Positions 1 through 7,768 of a stretch of 50,118 nt of DNA are shown in pieces (positions within the stretch are counted from its first letter, which is position 1; every line of letters begins with the position of its first letter). The notes under the pieces were generated by a model. That model saw nothing but the letters and a program-made list of their open reading frames with translations, had not been told where the DNA came from and did not search any database. The stretch is from Flavobacteriia bacterium (GTDB taxonomy: Bacteria; Bacteroidota; Bacteroidia; Flavobacteriales; Schleiferiaceae), in NCBI GenBank assembly GCA_013373425.1, contig JABXHW010000065.1, forward strand, positions 1 to 50,118, given 5' to 3'. The position numbers and the translations under genes are program-made.

Positions 1-574
1 AGCGGTTGTCGCGATCCATGGCGAAGTATCGCCCAATAATAGAAGCAAGATGACCTGTAGTCTTGCCCATGTGCTCTTCAATTTCGCGGATATATTGACG
101 ACCACCTTTTGGGTCGGTATCTCGTCCGTCAGTGAAGGCATGGACAAATACGCGTGAAAGACCTCTATCCGCGGCTGCGGTCAGCAAACCTTTAAGGTGT
201 TTGATGTGGCTATGCACACCTCCGTCACTTACGAGTCCGATAAAATGGACCTTGCTATGATGTTGTTCCGCGTATTCAAAAGCTTTGATCAGCTCAGGGT
301 TGGAGGCGAGCCCTCCACTATCAACTTCATTGTTAATTCGAACCAAGTCCTGATACACAATACGGCCAGCTCCAAGGTTCATATGCCCTACTTCAGAGTT
401 TCCCATCTGACCTTCTGGAAGGCCAACTTGCAATGCAGAAGCCTCTAGCTGATTGTTGGGATATTGAGTGTAGAGGCCATCCACGAATGGGGTAGAAGCC
501 TTGTCGATTGCTGAAACGGAAGGGTCTTTGGCGATTCCCCATCCGTCTAGGATCATGAGTACGGTTTTCTTCAC
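1..574 (-). CDS. gpmI: 2,3-bisphosphoglycerate-independent phosphoglycerate mutase, N-terminal part
   Basis: Glycolytic and gluconeogenic enzyme that interconverts 3- and 2-phosphoglycerate in the cytoplasm using two Mn ions. About 191 N-terminal residues are present and the gene runs off the left edge (the family is about 510 residues). MILDGWG near residue 7 supplies the first metal-binding Asp, and MGNSEVGH near residue 57 carries the nucleophilic Ser60 that is phosphorylated during catalysis. VSDGGVHSH and FTDGRDTDP are also family signatures. The start chosen is GTG at 574 (GTG AAG AAA ACC), because the next in-frame ATG at 556 would remove the first beta strand. The gene follows elbB on the same strand but behind a terminator-like hairpin, so it probably has its own promoter. 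Confidence 0.96.
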   Translation of the reverse strand, partial: MKKTVLMILDGWGIAKDPSVSAIDKASTPFVDGLYTQYPNNQLEASALQVGLPEGQMGNSEVGHMNLGAGRIVYQDLVRINNEVDSGGLASNPELIKAFEYAEQHHSKVHFIGLVSDGGVHSHIKHLKGLLTAAADRGLSRVFVHAFTDGRDTDPKGGRQYIREIEEHMGKTTGHLASIIGRYFAMDRDNR

Positions 575-590
575 AATGTTGATTCTTAAC

Positions 591-624
591 AAAAAACGCT
601 CGAGCCACAGGCCATTGAGCGTTT
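591..624 (-). terminator. Rho-independent terminator after elbB
   Basis: On the minus strand AACGCTC (623-617) pairs with GAGCGTT (601-595), followed by a run of T (A591-596 on the plus strand). It lies 24 bases after the elbB stop. A TAATTTTG box (TAnnTTTG type) at 633-626 on the minus strand just before the hairpin could be a gpmI promoter. In that case the hairpin would lie at the very 5' end of the gpmI transcript. Confidence 0.6.
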
Positions 625-647
625 GCAAAATTACGGGAATAATACGG

Positions 648-1334
648 TTATTCCGAGGCGAGGCGTATGACCTCCTTCACGGCTTTAGCAATGTTGTCTC
701 TAACTTGGGTGATACTCGCTTCCATCATGTAACATGGAGCGGTAACAATCTTCAGTTCGGTGTCGATGGCCACCTCACTCACTGTTTTCATTTCTGACTG
801 GGCACCCGTAGCATTCACACCCTCACTGATCGCCCCAATGTCATAAGGAGAGGGCTCCTGCGTAGAGCCCACGGTCAACTTGGCGTGATACTCCGTACCT
901 TGAAGCGCCTTTGCCACGGTAGTCGGACTCATGCACAACGCTCCTATGGTTTTTGTTGACCTAACAAAGTCGAGTACTAGCGCTTTGATATCCGAATTGA
1001 TGGCCCCATCCGGTCCTTCAAATGCCCACTTGGTAAAGTTTTTTGCCGTCCCAAATCCGCCGGGCATTAGTAGGGCATCATAGTCGGATGCTTTTACGTC
1101 AAGCACATCTAACACATCCCCTCGAGCAATTCGTGCCGATTCGATAAGTACGTTTCTCGTCTCGTCCATTTCTTCACCGTTGAGGTGATTGATGACGTGA
1201 TGCTGGTTGATGTTCGGAGCGATACACTGGTAGGAGTGCCCTGCTTCTTCTATCGCAAGCAGAGTGAGTACGGCTTCGTGAATCTCTGTTCCGTCATACA
1301 CACCGGAACCGTGAAGTAGAACTGCAATATTCAT
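648..1334 (-). CDS. elbB: ElbB-like glyoxalase / isoprenoid biosynthesis protein, DJ-1/PfpI superfamily
   Basis: Class I glutamine amidotransferase-like (DJ-1/PfpI) protein of 228 residues, close to the 217 of E. coli ElbB. LLHGSGVYDGTEIHEA at 6-21 is the ElbB N-terminal signature, MPGGFG at 90-95 is the conserved glycine loop, and GALCMSPTT at 131-139 carries the nucleophile-elbow Cys134. E. coli ElbB has weak glyoxalase III activity; its link to isoprenoid synthesis is historical and its true substrate is unsettled. The gene starts 17 bases after pepE and the two are probably cotranscribed. The family call is secure; the physiological role is not. Confidence 0.92.
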   Translation of the reverse strand: MNIAVLLHGSGVYDGTEIHEAVLTLLAIEEAGHSYQCIAPNINQHHVINHLNGEEMDETRNVLIESARIARGDVLDVLDVKASDYDALLMPGGFGTAKNFTKWAFEGPDGAINSDIKALVLDFVRSTKTIGALCMSPTTVAKALQGTEYHAKLTVGSTQEPSPYDIGAISEGVNATGAQSEMKTVSEVAIDTELKIVTAPCYMMEASITQVRDNIAKAVKEVIRLASE

Positions 1335-1351
1335 GGGAATGGTATTATAGA

Positions 1352-2050
1352 TTATAAAAGATCACTCCAATCGCCAGGCTGACGTTCAATTGGAGCTGCG
1401 TCTTTTCTGAATAGTCTTGCGGGCAGCGGACCCTTGAGTTCTAGCGATTCGCCTTCTCTTCTGAGCCAAGAGCCTTCCCTGAGTCCGATGACGGGTTGCT
1501 CGTTGAAGTGGTGGAACTCATTAATGCGAGTTTCGCGTGTCTCGCCCATGTGTGTACTATCCGGGATAGGGTCTAAATAATGCGGATTGATATTGAACGG
1601 AACCAATGCCAGTGCATCGAAACTTGGGGGGTATACAATGGGCATATCATTGGTGGTTCTCACCGTGAGGCCAGTTAAGTTACTCCCAGCACTTGAGCCC
1701 ATGTAGGGAAGACCATTTTGCACTGCTTCTCGGAGGGGATCCATCAAACCCAAATCGTATAACGTCTTCACCAATACGAAGGTATTTCCGCCTCCTGTGA
1801 ACACTCCGTCGGCCTCCTTTAAAGCTTGAATGGGATTTTCGAAGGTATGTAGACCTCTCATGTTGAAGCCCCATTCTGTAAATCGCTCGCTTGCTTTTGC
1901 GGTGTATTCATCCCAAGTAATTCCGCCCGGACGGGCGTATGGAATGAAGATGAGATTCTTTCCGGCAAAAAATGAAATGACTTCATCTTTTAGATATGTG
2001 AGGTAAGGTTTACCGTGAATGGATGAAGTTGAAACGATTAGTAATCTCAT
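1352..2050 (-). CDS. pepE: Dipeptidase E (alpha-aspartyl dipeptidase, peptidase family S51)
   Basis: Cytoplasmic serine peptidase that hydrolyses Asp-X dipeptides. With the start at 2050 the protein has 232 residues. Its catalytic residues then fall on the numbering of Salmonella PepE: Ser120 in GSSAGSN, Asp135 in RTTNDMP and His157 in INPHYLD. TGGGNT at 85-90 is the conserved oxyanion-side loop. A longer frame begins at TTG 2074, but that codon lies inside a TACCTTTG promoter box, which favours the ATG at 2050. elbB follows at once on the same strand, suggesting a small two-gene unit. Confidence 0.95.
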   Translation of the reverse strand: MRLLIVSTSSIHGKPYLTYLKDEVISFFAGKNLIFIPYARPGGITWDEYTAKASERFTEWGFNMRGLHTFENPIQALKEADGVFTGGGNTFVLVKTLYDLGLMDPLREAVQNGLPYMGSSAGSNLTGLTVRTTNDMPIVYPPSFDALALVPFNINPHYLDPIPDSTHMGETRETRINEFHHFNEQPVIGLREGSWLRREGESLELKGPLPARLFRKDAAPIERQPGDWSDLL

Positions 2051-2071
2051 GTCTTTGTCTTGATGATATCT

Positions 2072-2079
2072 CAAAGGTA
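2072..2079 (-). promoter_or_regulatory. Bacteroidota -7 box before pepE
   Basis: TACCTTTG on the minus strand matches the Bacteroidota sigma-A -7 consensus TAnnTTTG exactly and ends 21 bases before the pepE ATG. No TTG sits at the usual 19-20 base spacing; the nearest TTTG is about 14 bases upstream. It decides the pepE start codon. Confidence 0.55.
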
Positions 2080-2094
2080 TGCGAACAAAAGGGC

Positions 2095-2127
2095 AAAAAA
2101 AAAGTGACTACCAGTGGCAGTCACTTT
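2095..2127 (-). terminator. Rho-independent terminator after the outer-membrane protein gene
   Basis: On the minus strand the arms 2127-2116 and 2112-2101 pair over AAAGTGACT/AGTCACTTT, with one A-C mismatch and two more G-C pairs around a three-base loop. A run of nine T follows (A2095-2103 on the plus strand). It lies about 20 bases after the stop at 2148 and separates that gene from pepE. Confidence 0.85.
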
Positions 2128-2147
2128 CGAATTCTGTGGAGAATTTA

Positions 2148-2756
2148 TTAGAAACGATATCCAACATTCACACCGAAACGGAAATCCAATGAAGGAAGAT
2201 TCGAAACGATATCTTGCTCTTGAAGTTCAACAGATGTGCTTTCAACGTCGAAGAGGTAGTATCCGGCACCTACCCATGCACCAAACGTCACACCAAAACG
2301 AGTAGTCCACATACGTCCACCACCGATACCGAGTGCCAAGCCATTGTTCGACTGGTCGTAGCTAACCGTATTTCCGTCAACATCTTGACCTAAGTAAGGC
2401 TCACCAGAGGTGCCAGCACTTCTAAACTTCAAGTAACCCATACCGTACCATCCGTCATTGCCACTACGTGAAGGGTCGAAGTAGAAACGTGCCTCCGGAG
2501 CAATGTAGAATCCAGTGTAGGAAATCTCCTCGCCTGAAGTAGTTGATCCGATAGAGAAGTTTTGGTATCCAAGAACGCCGCCTAATGTGAGGTCTTTCTC
2601 CATGTTATAACCAACAAATGCACTGTAGTTTCCGAAAGCAATGTTGGCGATGTTCAATTGCACATCAATGTTACCTCCACCGCGACTTTGTCCGTAAGTT
2701 GTCGCTGAAAGCCCGATAAGAGCGAAGAGGAGTAATGAATTTTTGAGAGTTCTCAT
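2148..2756 (-). CDS. Outer-membrane beta-barrel protein
   Basis: 202 residues. MRTLKNSLLLFALIGLSATTYG is a typical cleavable signal peptide (about 22 residues). The rest alternates short amphipathic strands with Gly/Tyr-rich turns (FGNYSAFVGYN, LGGVLGYQNFS, ALGIGGGRMW, VTFGAWVGAGYYLF) and ends in FRFGVNVGYRF, a final strand with the C-terminal Phe used by outer-membrane barrels. The size fits an eight-stranded OmpA/OmpW-like or porin-family (PF13568-like) barrel. No ligand can be deduced. It has its own terminator, so it is probably a single-gene unit. Confidence 0.8.
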   Translation of the reverse strand: MRTLKNSLLLFALIGLSATTYGQSRGGGNIDVQLNIANIAFGNYSAFVGYNMEKDLTLGGVLGYQNFSIGSTTSGEEISYTGFYIAPEARFYFDPSRSGNDGWYGMGYLKFRSAGTSGEPYLGQDVDGNTVSYDQSNNGLALGIGGGRMWTTRFGVTFGAWVGAGYYLFDVESTSVELQEQDIVSNLPSLDFRFGVNVGYRF

Positions 2757-2786
2757 TCAATCAATAATTAAGTTAGTTTTCAATAT

Positions 2787-4376
2787 TTAAAAGTTCCCTT
2801 GGTAGATTTCCAAGGTACCAATCTTTACGTCTTCACCTTCCATGCTGAAGACAGCTATTTTTCCTGGTTCTCTTGAGAACGAAGCGTTCGGAATAAAATA
2901 GAACCCGTCATCGTCCCTAGATTTTGCAATAGATTCATATTGGAAGTCTCCTTCCAAGTCAAACGTGACCATCATAACATTGCCTCTGCGAACACTCCAT
3001 GCTGTGTATGAATCAATGCGTGGTTCAGAATCAGACCATTCTTCAACGTTATCCTTGTCGTCGTTAAAGATCAAGTGGAATTTTCCATCTTCTCCAATTG
3101 TAAGTACGGTGCCCATGAGCAAAGTACTCTCAACAAAGATTTGATTCAGCGGGAGGTGAGACATCCACTCCACTTGTGAGGACGCATCAAGCTTCATAAC
3201 AAGGAAGTCCTCATAGTGATTCGTCACAATTCTTCGGTAGGAAACAGGTACGCCCATGATGGTTACAGTTGGCTCGTAGGTGATTTCCTCATATCGAACT
3301 TGCTCAACAATTACCGCGCCACCGTCTGGTGTACGCAAGAAATAGATGGGCTCAAACGGAGCTCCGAAGTCATCAAAGAGATTCGCCCAACCACGGTTGC
3401 TCTGAAGTCTCTCTTGAATTATTTCTGGGACTACTGACTGGCTGCGACTTGCAACTGAAAATGATTCAAGGTCGATGTTCATGAAAATCAAACCATCAGA
3501 ATATCCAAAATCTTCTTCCGAGTAAATACATCCTATGTAAGTGCCCACAGTGTCGGATACAATCCAAGGTCCTTGAATGAAGAAGTTATCTAACTCCAAA
3601 TCCAATCGCTCTGGGGTAATGGTGTTTTGGTTGATTTTGTAGAGTGCATAGCTCTGGTTCGACATCCCGTCGACGTCTTCTTCACCTTTTTCCAGATCAG
3701 GCATACGATAGGCCAAAGCGTAAAAATGATCGTCTATGCCCAATGCGTAATCTACTACCTTGAAGTTTTCATGGTGTGTGTCAATTTCTTGTTCGTTCGA
3801 CCATACTTCATAAGCCAAGCGGTCGTACATGCTGACCCTAAAGCGAGCCCTTTCATCGTCCACGAATTGTGGAATGCTAACGAGGGCAAAGTTGTCTTGG
3901 TCGTGACTCCAAATCACTTCGAACGTTCCTTCACGAGGATCATCTGTCAGGTGAGATAGCAATGGAATGAGTTCTCCCATGTTTCCATCCGCGTCGATGA
4001 TTTGAACTAACATGGTGACTTCATCCTCATGTTTGTCATAACCAGTGTAGAAGACGTAGAATTCACCTTCAATGATATTGACTTGGAAAAAGGAAAGTTC
4101 TGAATCTTCATACTCGAGAGGATCAATTTCAAAGCTCCAGATTTGGTCGAATGTTTCGTTGTCGTATTTCGTGTAAATCCACTTTCTACGATCGAAGCCT
4201 TCGCCGTTGTTTACGGCATACGCATAGATGAATTGATCATCGATATCGGCAATGGATTGATCACCGTCTATTTCATGTTCCCGTCCCCAATTCCAATCGG
4301 CTTCATAGCCAGAGGGGATTTGAGCGGTCATTGAAAGTGCAAAAAGTGAAAAGAAGATTGAGAGTCGGAATTTCAT
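2787..4376 (-). CDS. Secreted protein of unknown function, rich in beta strands
   Basis: 529 residues with a signal peptide (MKFRLSIFFSLFALSMTAQ) and a mature region rich in Asp, Glu and aromatic residues. I recognise no named family. The repeated pattern of short hydrophobic strands, acidic turns and phrases such as FYVFYTGYDKHED, FALVSIPQF and FHLIFNDDKDN suggests a beta-propeller-like periplasmic or surface protein. No lipobox and no clear C-terminal type IX sorting domain was seen. It sits 30 bases upstream of the barrel gene on the same strand and could be cotranscribed with it. The gene itself is secure from its length and codon pattern. Confidence 0.7.
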   Translation of the reverse strand: MKFRLSIFFSLFALSMTAQIPSGYEADWNWGREHEIDGDQSIADIDDQFIYAYAVNNGEGFDRRKWIYTKYDNETFDQIWSFEIDPLEYEDSELSFFQVNIIEGEFYVFYTGYDKHEDEVTMLVQIIDADGNMGELIPLLSHLTDDPREGTFEVIWSHDQDNFALVSIPQFVDDERARFRVSMYDRLAYEVWSNEQEIDTHHENFKVVDYALGIDDHFYALAYRMPDLEKGEEDVDGMSNQSYALYKINQNTITPERLDLELDNFFIQGPWIVSDTVGTYIGCIYSEEDFGYSDGLIFMNIDLESFSVASRSQSVVPEIIQERLQSNRGWANLFDDFGAPFEPIYFLRTPDGGAVIVEQVRYEEITYEPTVTIMGVPVSYRRIVTNHYEDFLVMKLDASSQVEWMSHLPLNQIFVESTLLMGTVLTIGEDGKFHLIFNDDKDNVEEWSDSEPRIDSYTAWSVRRGNVMMVTFDLEGDFQYESIAKSRDDDGFYFIPNASFSREPGKIAVFSMEGEDVKIGTLEIYQGNF

Positions 4377-4531
4377 TGGAGCATTTTAAAATTTGATCAC
4401 TAAACTCCACCAATAAACTTGTTCTGAAGTATCGAGAGAGAGAAGTGCTTGAGTCTCCAAAAATAGAAATATGTGGGACATAATTGCAATTGGAGGTATA
4501 TATTCGCGACTGCACTGCATACGCTCTCGAT

Positions 4532-5224
4532 ATGAAGAATGAATTTTTCGCACTTATTTTAGTGCTCACTTGCACAAGTCAATTGTTCGCTCAAATTACC
4601 ATTCGTCAGAATTCTGAATCAACGGATTCTTCGAGTGTGTTTGAGGCAAAGCCTAGAGAAGTTCCAAATTTTAAGCCGATATGGAGTATTGGATTGCTCC
4701 CTTCTGATGCTATTATTGGAGGCTATCCAATTACGTTTCAGTATAGTTTCAACAGGCTCTTTTCAATGGAAGGGTCAGTCGGTTTGACTTATTGGGAATT
4801 CAATCCTCTCAGAAACTATCATAGCCCCGATCCAGGGTGGGGGGAGAGTATCGAATCCTCCCACTTAGGAACATCCTATCATCTCCGAGCCAAATTATAT
4901 CCAAGAAGATTTTTAGGCATCATGGCAAAGCATGGCTATTTCTTCAGCTTCGGTTTCGCTCACAGAAATTGGACTTACGAGGGGGGAAGTCAGAGGTGGG
5001 CCGATGAAAGCTCTAGAACATTATCTGAATACAGAGTCAACTTCCTTTCAGGATACCGATATCAATCACCGGGAGGCTTTTATATGGAGTGGTATGCGGG
5101 GTATAGCCCAGCATGGGCAGAGCTAAGAATCCAAGCAGAGGATTATGTAATTGAGTCTTACGGCTTCAATAGCAATCTTCTATCCATGGGCTTCCAGCTC
5201 GGATACTGGTTCGAGAAGACTTAG
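4532..5224 (+). CDS. Putative outer-membrane beta-barrel protein
   Basis: 230 residues from the ATG at 4532. That start gives a clean signal peptide (MKNEFFALILVLTCTSQLFAQ); the frame extends further upstream without a plausible start. The mature part has amphipathic strands with aromatic girdles (FSMEGSVGLTYWEF, YFFSFGFAHRNWTY, YRVNFLSGYRY, FYMEWYAGYSP) and ends LLSMGFQLGYWFEKT, as expected for a small barrel. It is divergent from the 2787-4376 gene. A TATATTCG sequence at 4499-4506 resembles a -7 box. It ends four bases before the stop of the convergent lipoprotein gene. Function unknown. Confidence 0.7.
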   Translation: MKNEFFALILVLTCTSQLFAQITIRQNSESTDSSSVFEAKPREVPNFKPIWSIGLLPSDAIIGGYPITFQYSFNRLFSMEGSVGLTYWEFNPLRNYHSPDPGWGESIESSHLGTSYHLRAKLYPRRFLGIMAKHGYFFSFGFAHRNWTYEGGSQRWADESSRTLSEYRVNFLSGYRYQSPGGFYMEWYAGYSPAWAELRIQAEDYVIESYGFNSNLLSMGFQLGYWFEKT

Positions 5225-5227
5225 TTT

Positions 5228-6532
5228 CTACTGCATTCTTTCAACAGCTGTCCAAACCGACAATTTTCCACCTCGGAATTCCGTCCAAATCGGACGAACA
5301 ATTCCGTTGTAAGCAGAAATATTGTTGTAGTCTCCGAAGAAGATTTGCTTCAACGGAAGGAAGCTTTCAGCATTGATTTTTTGCTCTGTCCAAGTTTGTC
5401 CACCGTCAGATGAGGATGCGAGGTAAACATCTGTGTGATTGTCGTCATGCGCTCTTCTGTCGTAAAATACCACGTGCATATCTCCTGTGATGGGATCCAC
5501 CGCCAACCATGGTAGGAACTGGGCCTTGTCGGTGTCGTCTTGATTCACTCGGATGGGCTCGGACCACGTTGCGCCTTGGTCTTCACTTCTGGCGATCCAA
5601 ATGTCCTGAATGTCTCTGCGCGTATCTGCCCAACACACATATACATTGCCGTTGTACTCACCACCTGAAACATCTGTGGCAGTAATAGGCATACCATTCG
5701 TACGATTGATACCTGGGATGTCTTGAGACCATCCACCTGGTTGTTCAGCTACTAGAATATCGCTCGATTCCCATGTTTCTCCGCCATCGAAAGAGCGATC
5801 GAACCAAATCTGTTCGCTCAACCCCCATGCAACATATACTTCTCCATTTGGTCCTACCGCAGGAACGGCGCCTTCAGTTGTGTTATCATCATCGATACAA
5901 TCACCACTCAACTCATTGATTTGAACGGCTTCGCTCCAAGTTTCTCCACCGTCGTTGCTACTTGAAAATAGAATATTCGATTTGTCTTCATCTAACTTCG
6001 AATCGTAGTCATCAAACTGTGTCCATGTGCAGTAAACCGCATTCGTATTCATGTCCACGGCTGCCCACTCTTTGTCCTGATCTTTTGGATGCGCCAATCC
6101 CATATAGCTCCCATCGCTCCATGTTTGCCCACCGTCATCACTCCACTGACAAACAATACGATCTAAGATTTCTTCACTTGCCCAGTTTCTTCCCGTTGGG
6201 TCGCTGAGGTGGAAGAACAGCATTCGTCCTGCCGTGTCGCTAATGATTACGGGGTCGCCCCAAACGCCGTATGGGCTGTCCAAATCATCTGTAACCCAAC
6301 TGCGGCCTCCGTCGTTGGAGTAATAAACTCTGTCGAGAATAGAGCCAGCCACTATATTGTCTGGATTATTCAAATTGATTGCGATGCTCGGTTCACATGG
6401 TCCCATAGGAAATGCGGGGGCCTCCTTAATCATAACAGCTTCATAATCGGACTGAACTTCGGGCGCTAGTCCGCGTTGAGCAGAACAGGAAAGTGCAATC
6501 AGCGGCAATGTGAAAATGAGAAGCTTTTTCAT
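5228..6532 (-). CDS. BNR-repeat (sialidase-like beta-propeller) lipoprotein
   Basis: 434 residues. MKKLLIFTLPLIALSCSAQ is a lipoprotein signal with the acylated Cys in LSCS. At least six Asp-box (BNR) motifs of the S-x-D-x-G-x-x-W form follow: YYSNDGGRSW, QWSDDGGQTW, SSSNDGGETW, DRSFDGGETW, ARSEDQGATW and ASSSDGGQTW. This is the repeat pattern of six-bladed exo-sialidase-type propellers. BNR propellers include sialidases and many non-enzymatic proteins. The sialidase arginine triad was not identified, so catalytic activity should not be assumed. It is convergent with the 4532-5224 gene, with three bases between the stop codons. Confidence 0.85.
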   Translation of the reverse strand: MKKLLIFTLPLIALSCSAQRGLAPEVQSDYEAVMIKEAPAFPMGPCEPSIAINLNNPDNIVAGSILDRVYYSNDGGRSWVTDDLDSPYGVWGDPVIISDTAGRMLFFHLSDPTGRNWASEEILDRIVCQWSDDGGQTWSDGSYMGLAHPKDQDKEWAAVDMNTNAVYCTWTQFDDYDSKLDEDKSNILFSSSNDGGETWSEAVQINELSGDCIDDDNTTEGAVPAVGPNGEVYVAWGLSEQIWFDRSFDGGETWESSDILVAEQPGGWSQDIPGINRTNGMPITATDVSGGEYNGNVYVCWADTRRDIQDIWIARSEDQGATWSEPIRVNQDDTDKAQFLPWLAVDPITGDMHVVFYDRRAHDDNHTDVYLASSSDGGQTWTEQKINAESFLPLKQIFFGDYNNISAYNGIVRPIWTEFRGGKLSVWTAVERMQ

Positions 6533-6665
6533 GGGAATGTATTCTAAGTCAAAAATCTGAGCCTGAGAGGTATACTATATCGTACTCTTGGACCAGTACA
6601 AGTATAACTAAAGAGAGTCAGAAATTCCGTTCAAACCTATGTGCGAATTATCATACCTTGGCAAA

Positions 6666-7166
6666 ATGAAGCAATGGAAGACCATCGCCCTCATGCTCGG
6701 TTGCGCCTTCGTTTTCAGCAGTTTCACTGCCGAGCACGAATACTATGTTAGCGTGGGGGAGATGCGTCTCAATCTCGAAACGGAGCAATTAGAATTTGCT
6801 CTTCGCATCTTCTCAGACGATTTAGAATATGCCCTTTCACAAGAGGGCCATCCCGGTGTGGATATCTTGAATGATCCGGAGGCGGAAGCTTGGGTTGAAG
6901 ATTACGTATTGGACAATTTCGAGATTTCGAGCGCGGATAACCGAGCCATTCAACTTCATTTTGAGGGAATGGAGGGAGATGCGGATGCGGTCTTTGTTTA
7001 TCTGAACAGCAATGGCTCCATCTTACCCATGTCTATTCGAGTTCGCCATGCCATCTTAATGGATCATTTTCCAGATCAAGTAAATATTCTTCACTACTCT
7101 AACCCCTCACGTCCTTCTTCATTTCGTTTTTCCGATGAAAGTGACGTAGAAAACATAGATTTATAA
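6666..7166 (+). CDS. DUF6702 family exported protein
   Basis: 166 residues from ATG 6666, giving the signal MKQWKTIALMLGCAFVFSSFTAEH. HEYYVSVGEMRLN, followed by LEFALRIFSDDLEYALS, matches my memory of the DUF6702 pattern (H-x-Y-V-S-x-x-E near the mature N-terminus, then F-x-D-D-L/F-E). The upstream in-frame extension begins with a non-ATG codon and is unlikely. The next gene begins three bases after its stop, so it is the first gene of a three-gene unit with the HupE-like membrane protein and the M1 peptidase. DUF6702 proteins have no established biochemical role. Confidence 0.8.
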   Translation: MKQWKTIALMLGCAFVFSSFTAEHEYYVSVGEMRLNLETEQLEFALRIFSDDLEYALSQEGHPGVDILNDPEAEAWVEDYVLDNFEISSADNRAIQLHFEGMEGDADAVFVYLNSNGSILPMSIRVRHAILMDHFPDQVNILHYSNPSRPSSFRFSDESDVENIDL

Positions 7167-7168
7167 TT

Positions 7169-7750
7169 GTGAATTGGGATTGGTTTAAAATCATGTTTGA
7201 TGAAGGATTGGATCACATTCTCCAATGGGGAGGGGTGGACCACATCTTATTCATTGTAGCTCTTACTGCTGTATTTCAGCTTAAGCATTGGGGTAGAGTT
7301 TTAGGCTTGGTGACTTTCTTCACCGTTGGCCATACACTGACCATTGTACTGGCCAATATGGATTTGATTCCAGTAAATAAGGCGATTGCCGAGTTCCTGA
7401 TTCAAGTGACCATTTTCTATACGGGCTTGATGAATTTGATGAAAGCCGGTCAGAATCCACGTGGTAATGCACGGTTCTTTCTCGCCGCTCTCGTCGGACT
7501 TATCCACGGCCTAGGTTTCTTTGAGAAGTTCAGAATGCTCAGTATGGGCGATGATAAGGATTGGGTCGCATTGATACCGTTCTCCTTGGGAATTGAGCTG
7601 GCTCAGATTATCGTTGCACTTTGCGTGCTTATCATTACCTCTATTCTTTTTAATTTCATGCGCGTCAAACAACGTGAATGGAACCTTTTTAGCTCCGGAA
7701 TCGTTTGTGGAGTGTCGGCTTATCTCATTGTGGAGAATTGGCCGTGGTAA
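7169..7750 (+). CDS. HupE/UreJ-like membrane protein
   Basis: 193 residues with about six to seven hydrophobic segments. FDEGLDHILQWGGVDHILFIVAL and FFTVGHTLTIVLAN match the HupE/UreJ_2 signature (G-x-D-H-I-L-F and G-H-T-L/S-T). The conserved His residues are thought to bind nickel or another metal in HupE transporters. GLIHGLGFFEKFR contains a further conserved His-Gly pair. The start is GTG at 7169, three bases after the previous stop; an ATG at 7192 is possible but would cut into the first conserved segment. No urease or hydrogenase genes are nearby, so nickel uptake is not supported by context. Confidence 0.85.
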   Translation: MNWDWFKIMFDEGLDHILQWGGVDHILFIVALTAVFQLKHWGRVLGLVTFFTVGHTLTIVLANMDLIPVNKAIAEFLIQVTIFYTGLMNLMKAGQNPRGNARFFLAALVGLIHGLGFFEKFRMLSMGDDKDWVALIPFSLGIELAQIIVALCVLIITSILFNFMRVKQREWNLFSSGIVCGVSAYLIVENWPW

Positions 7751-7768
7751 CATCTTAAGATTTATCGA

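Noticed and set aside
5228-6532. Active sialidase
   Set aside because: BNR repeats are clear but the catalytic Arg triad, Tyr and Glu were not found, and no sialic-acid genes are near.
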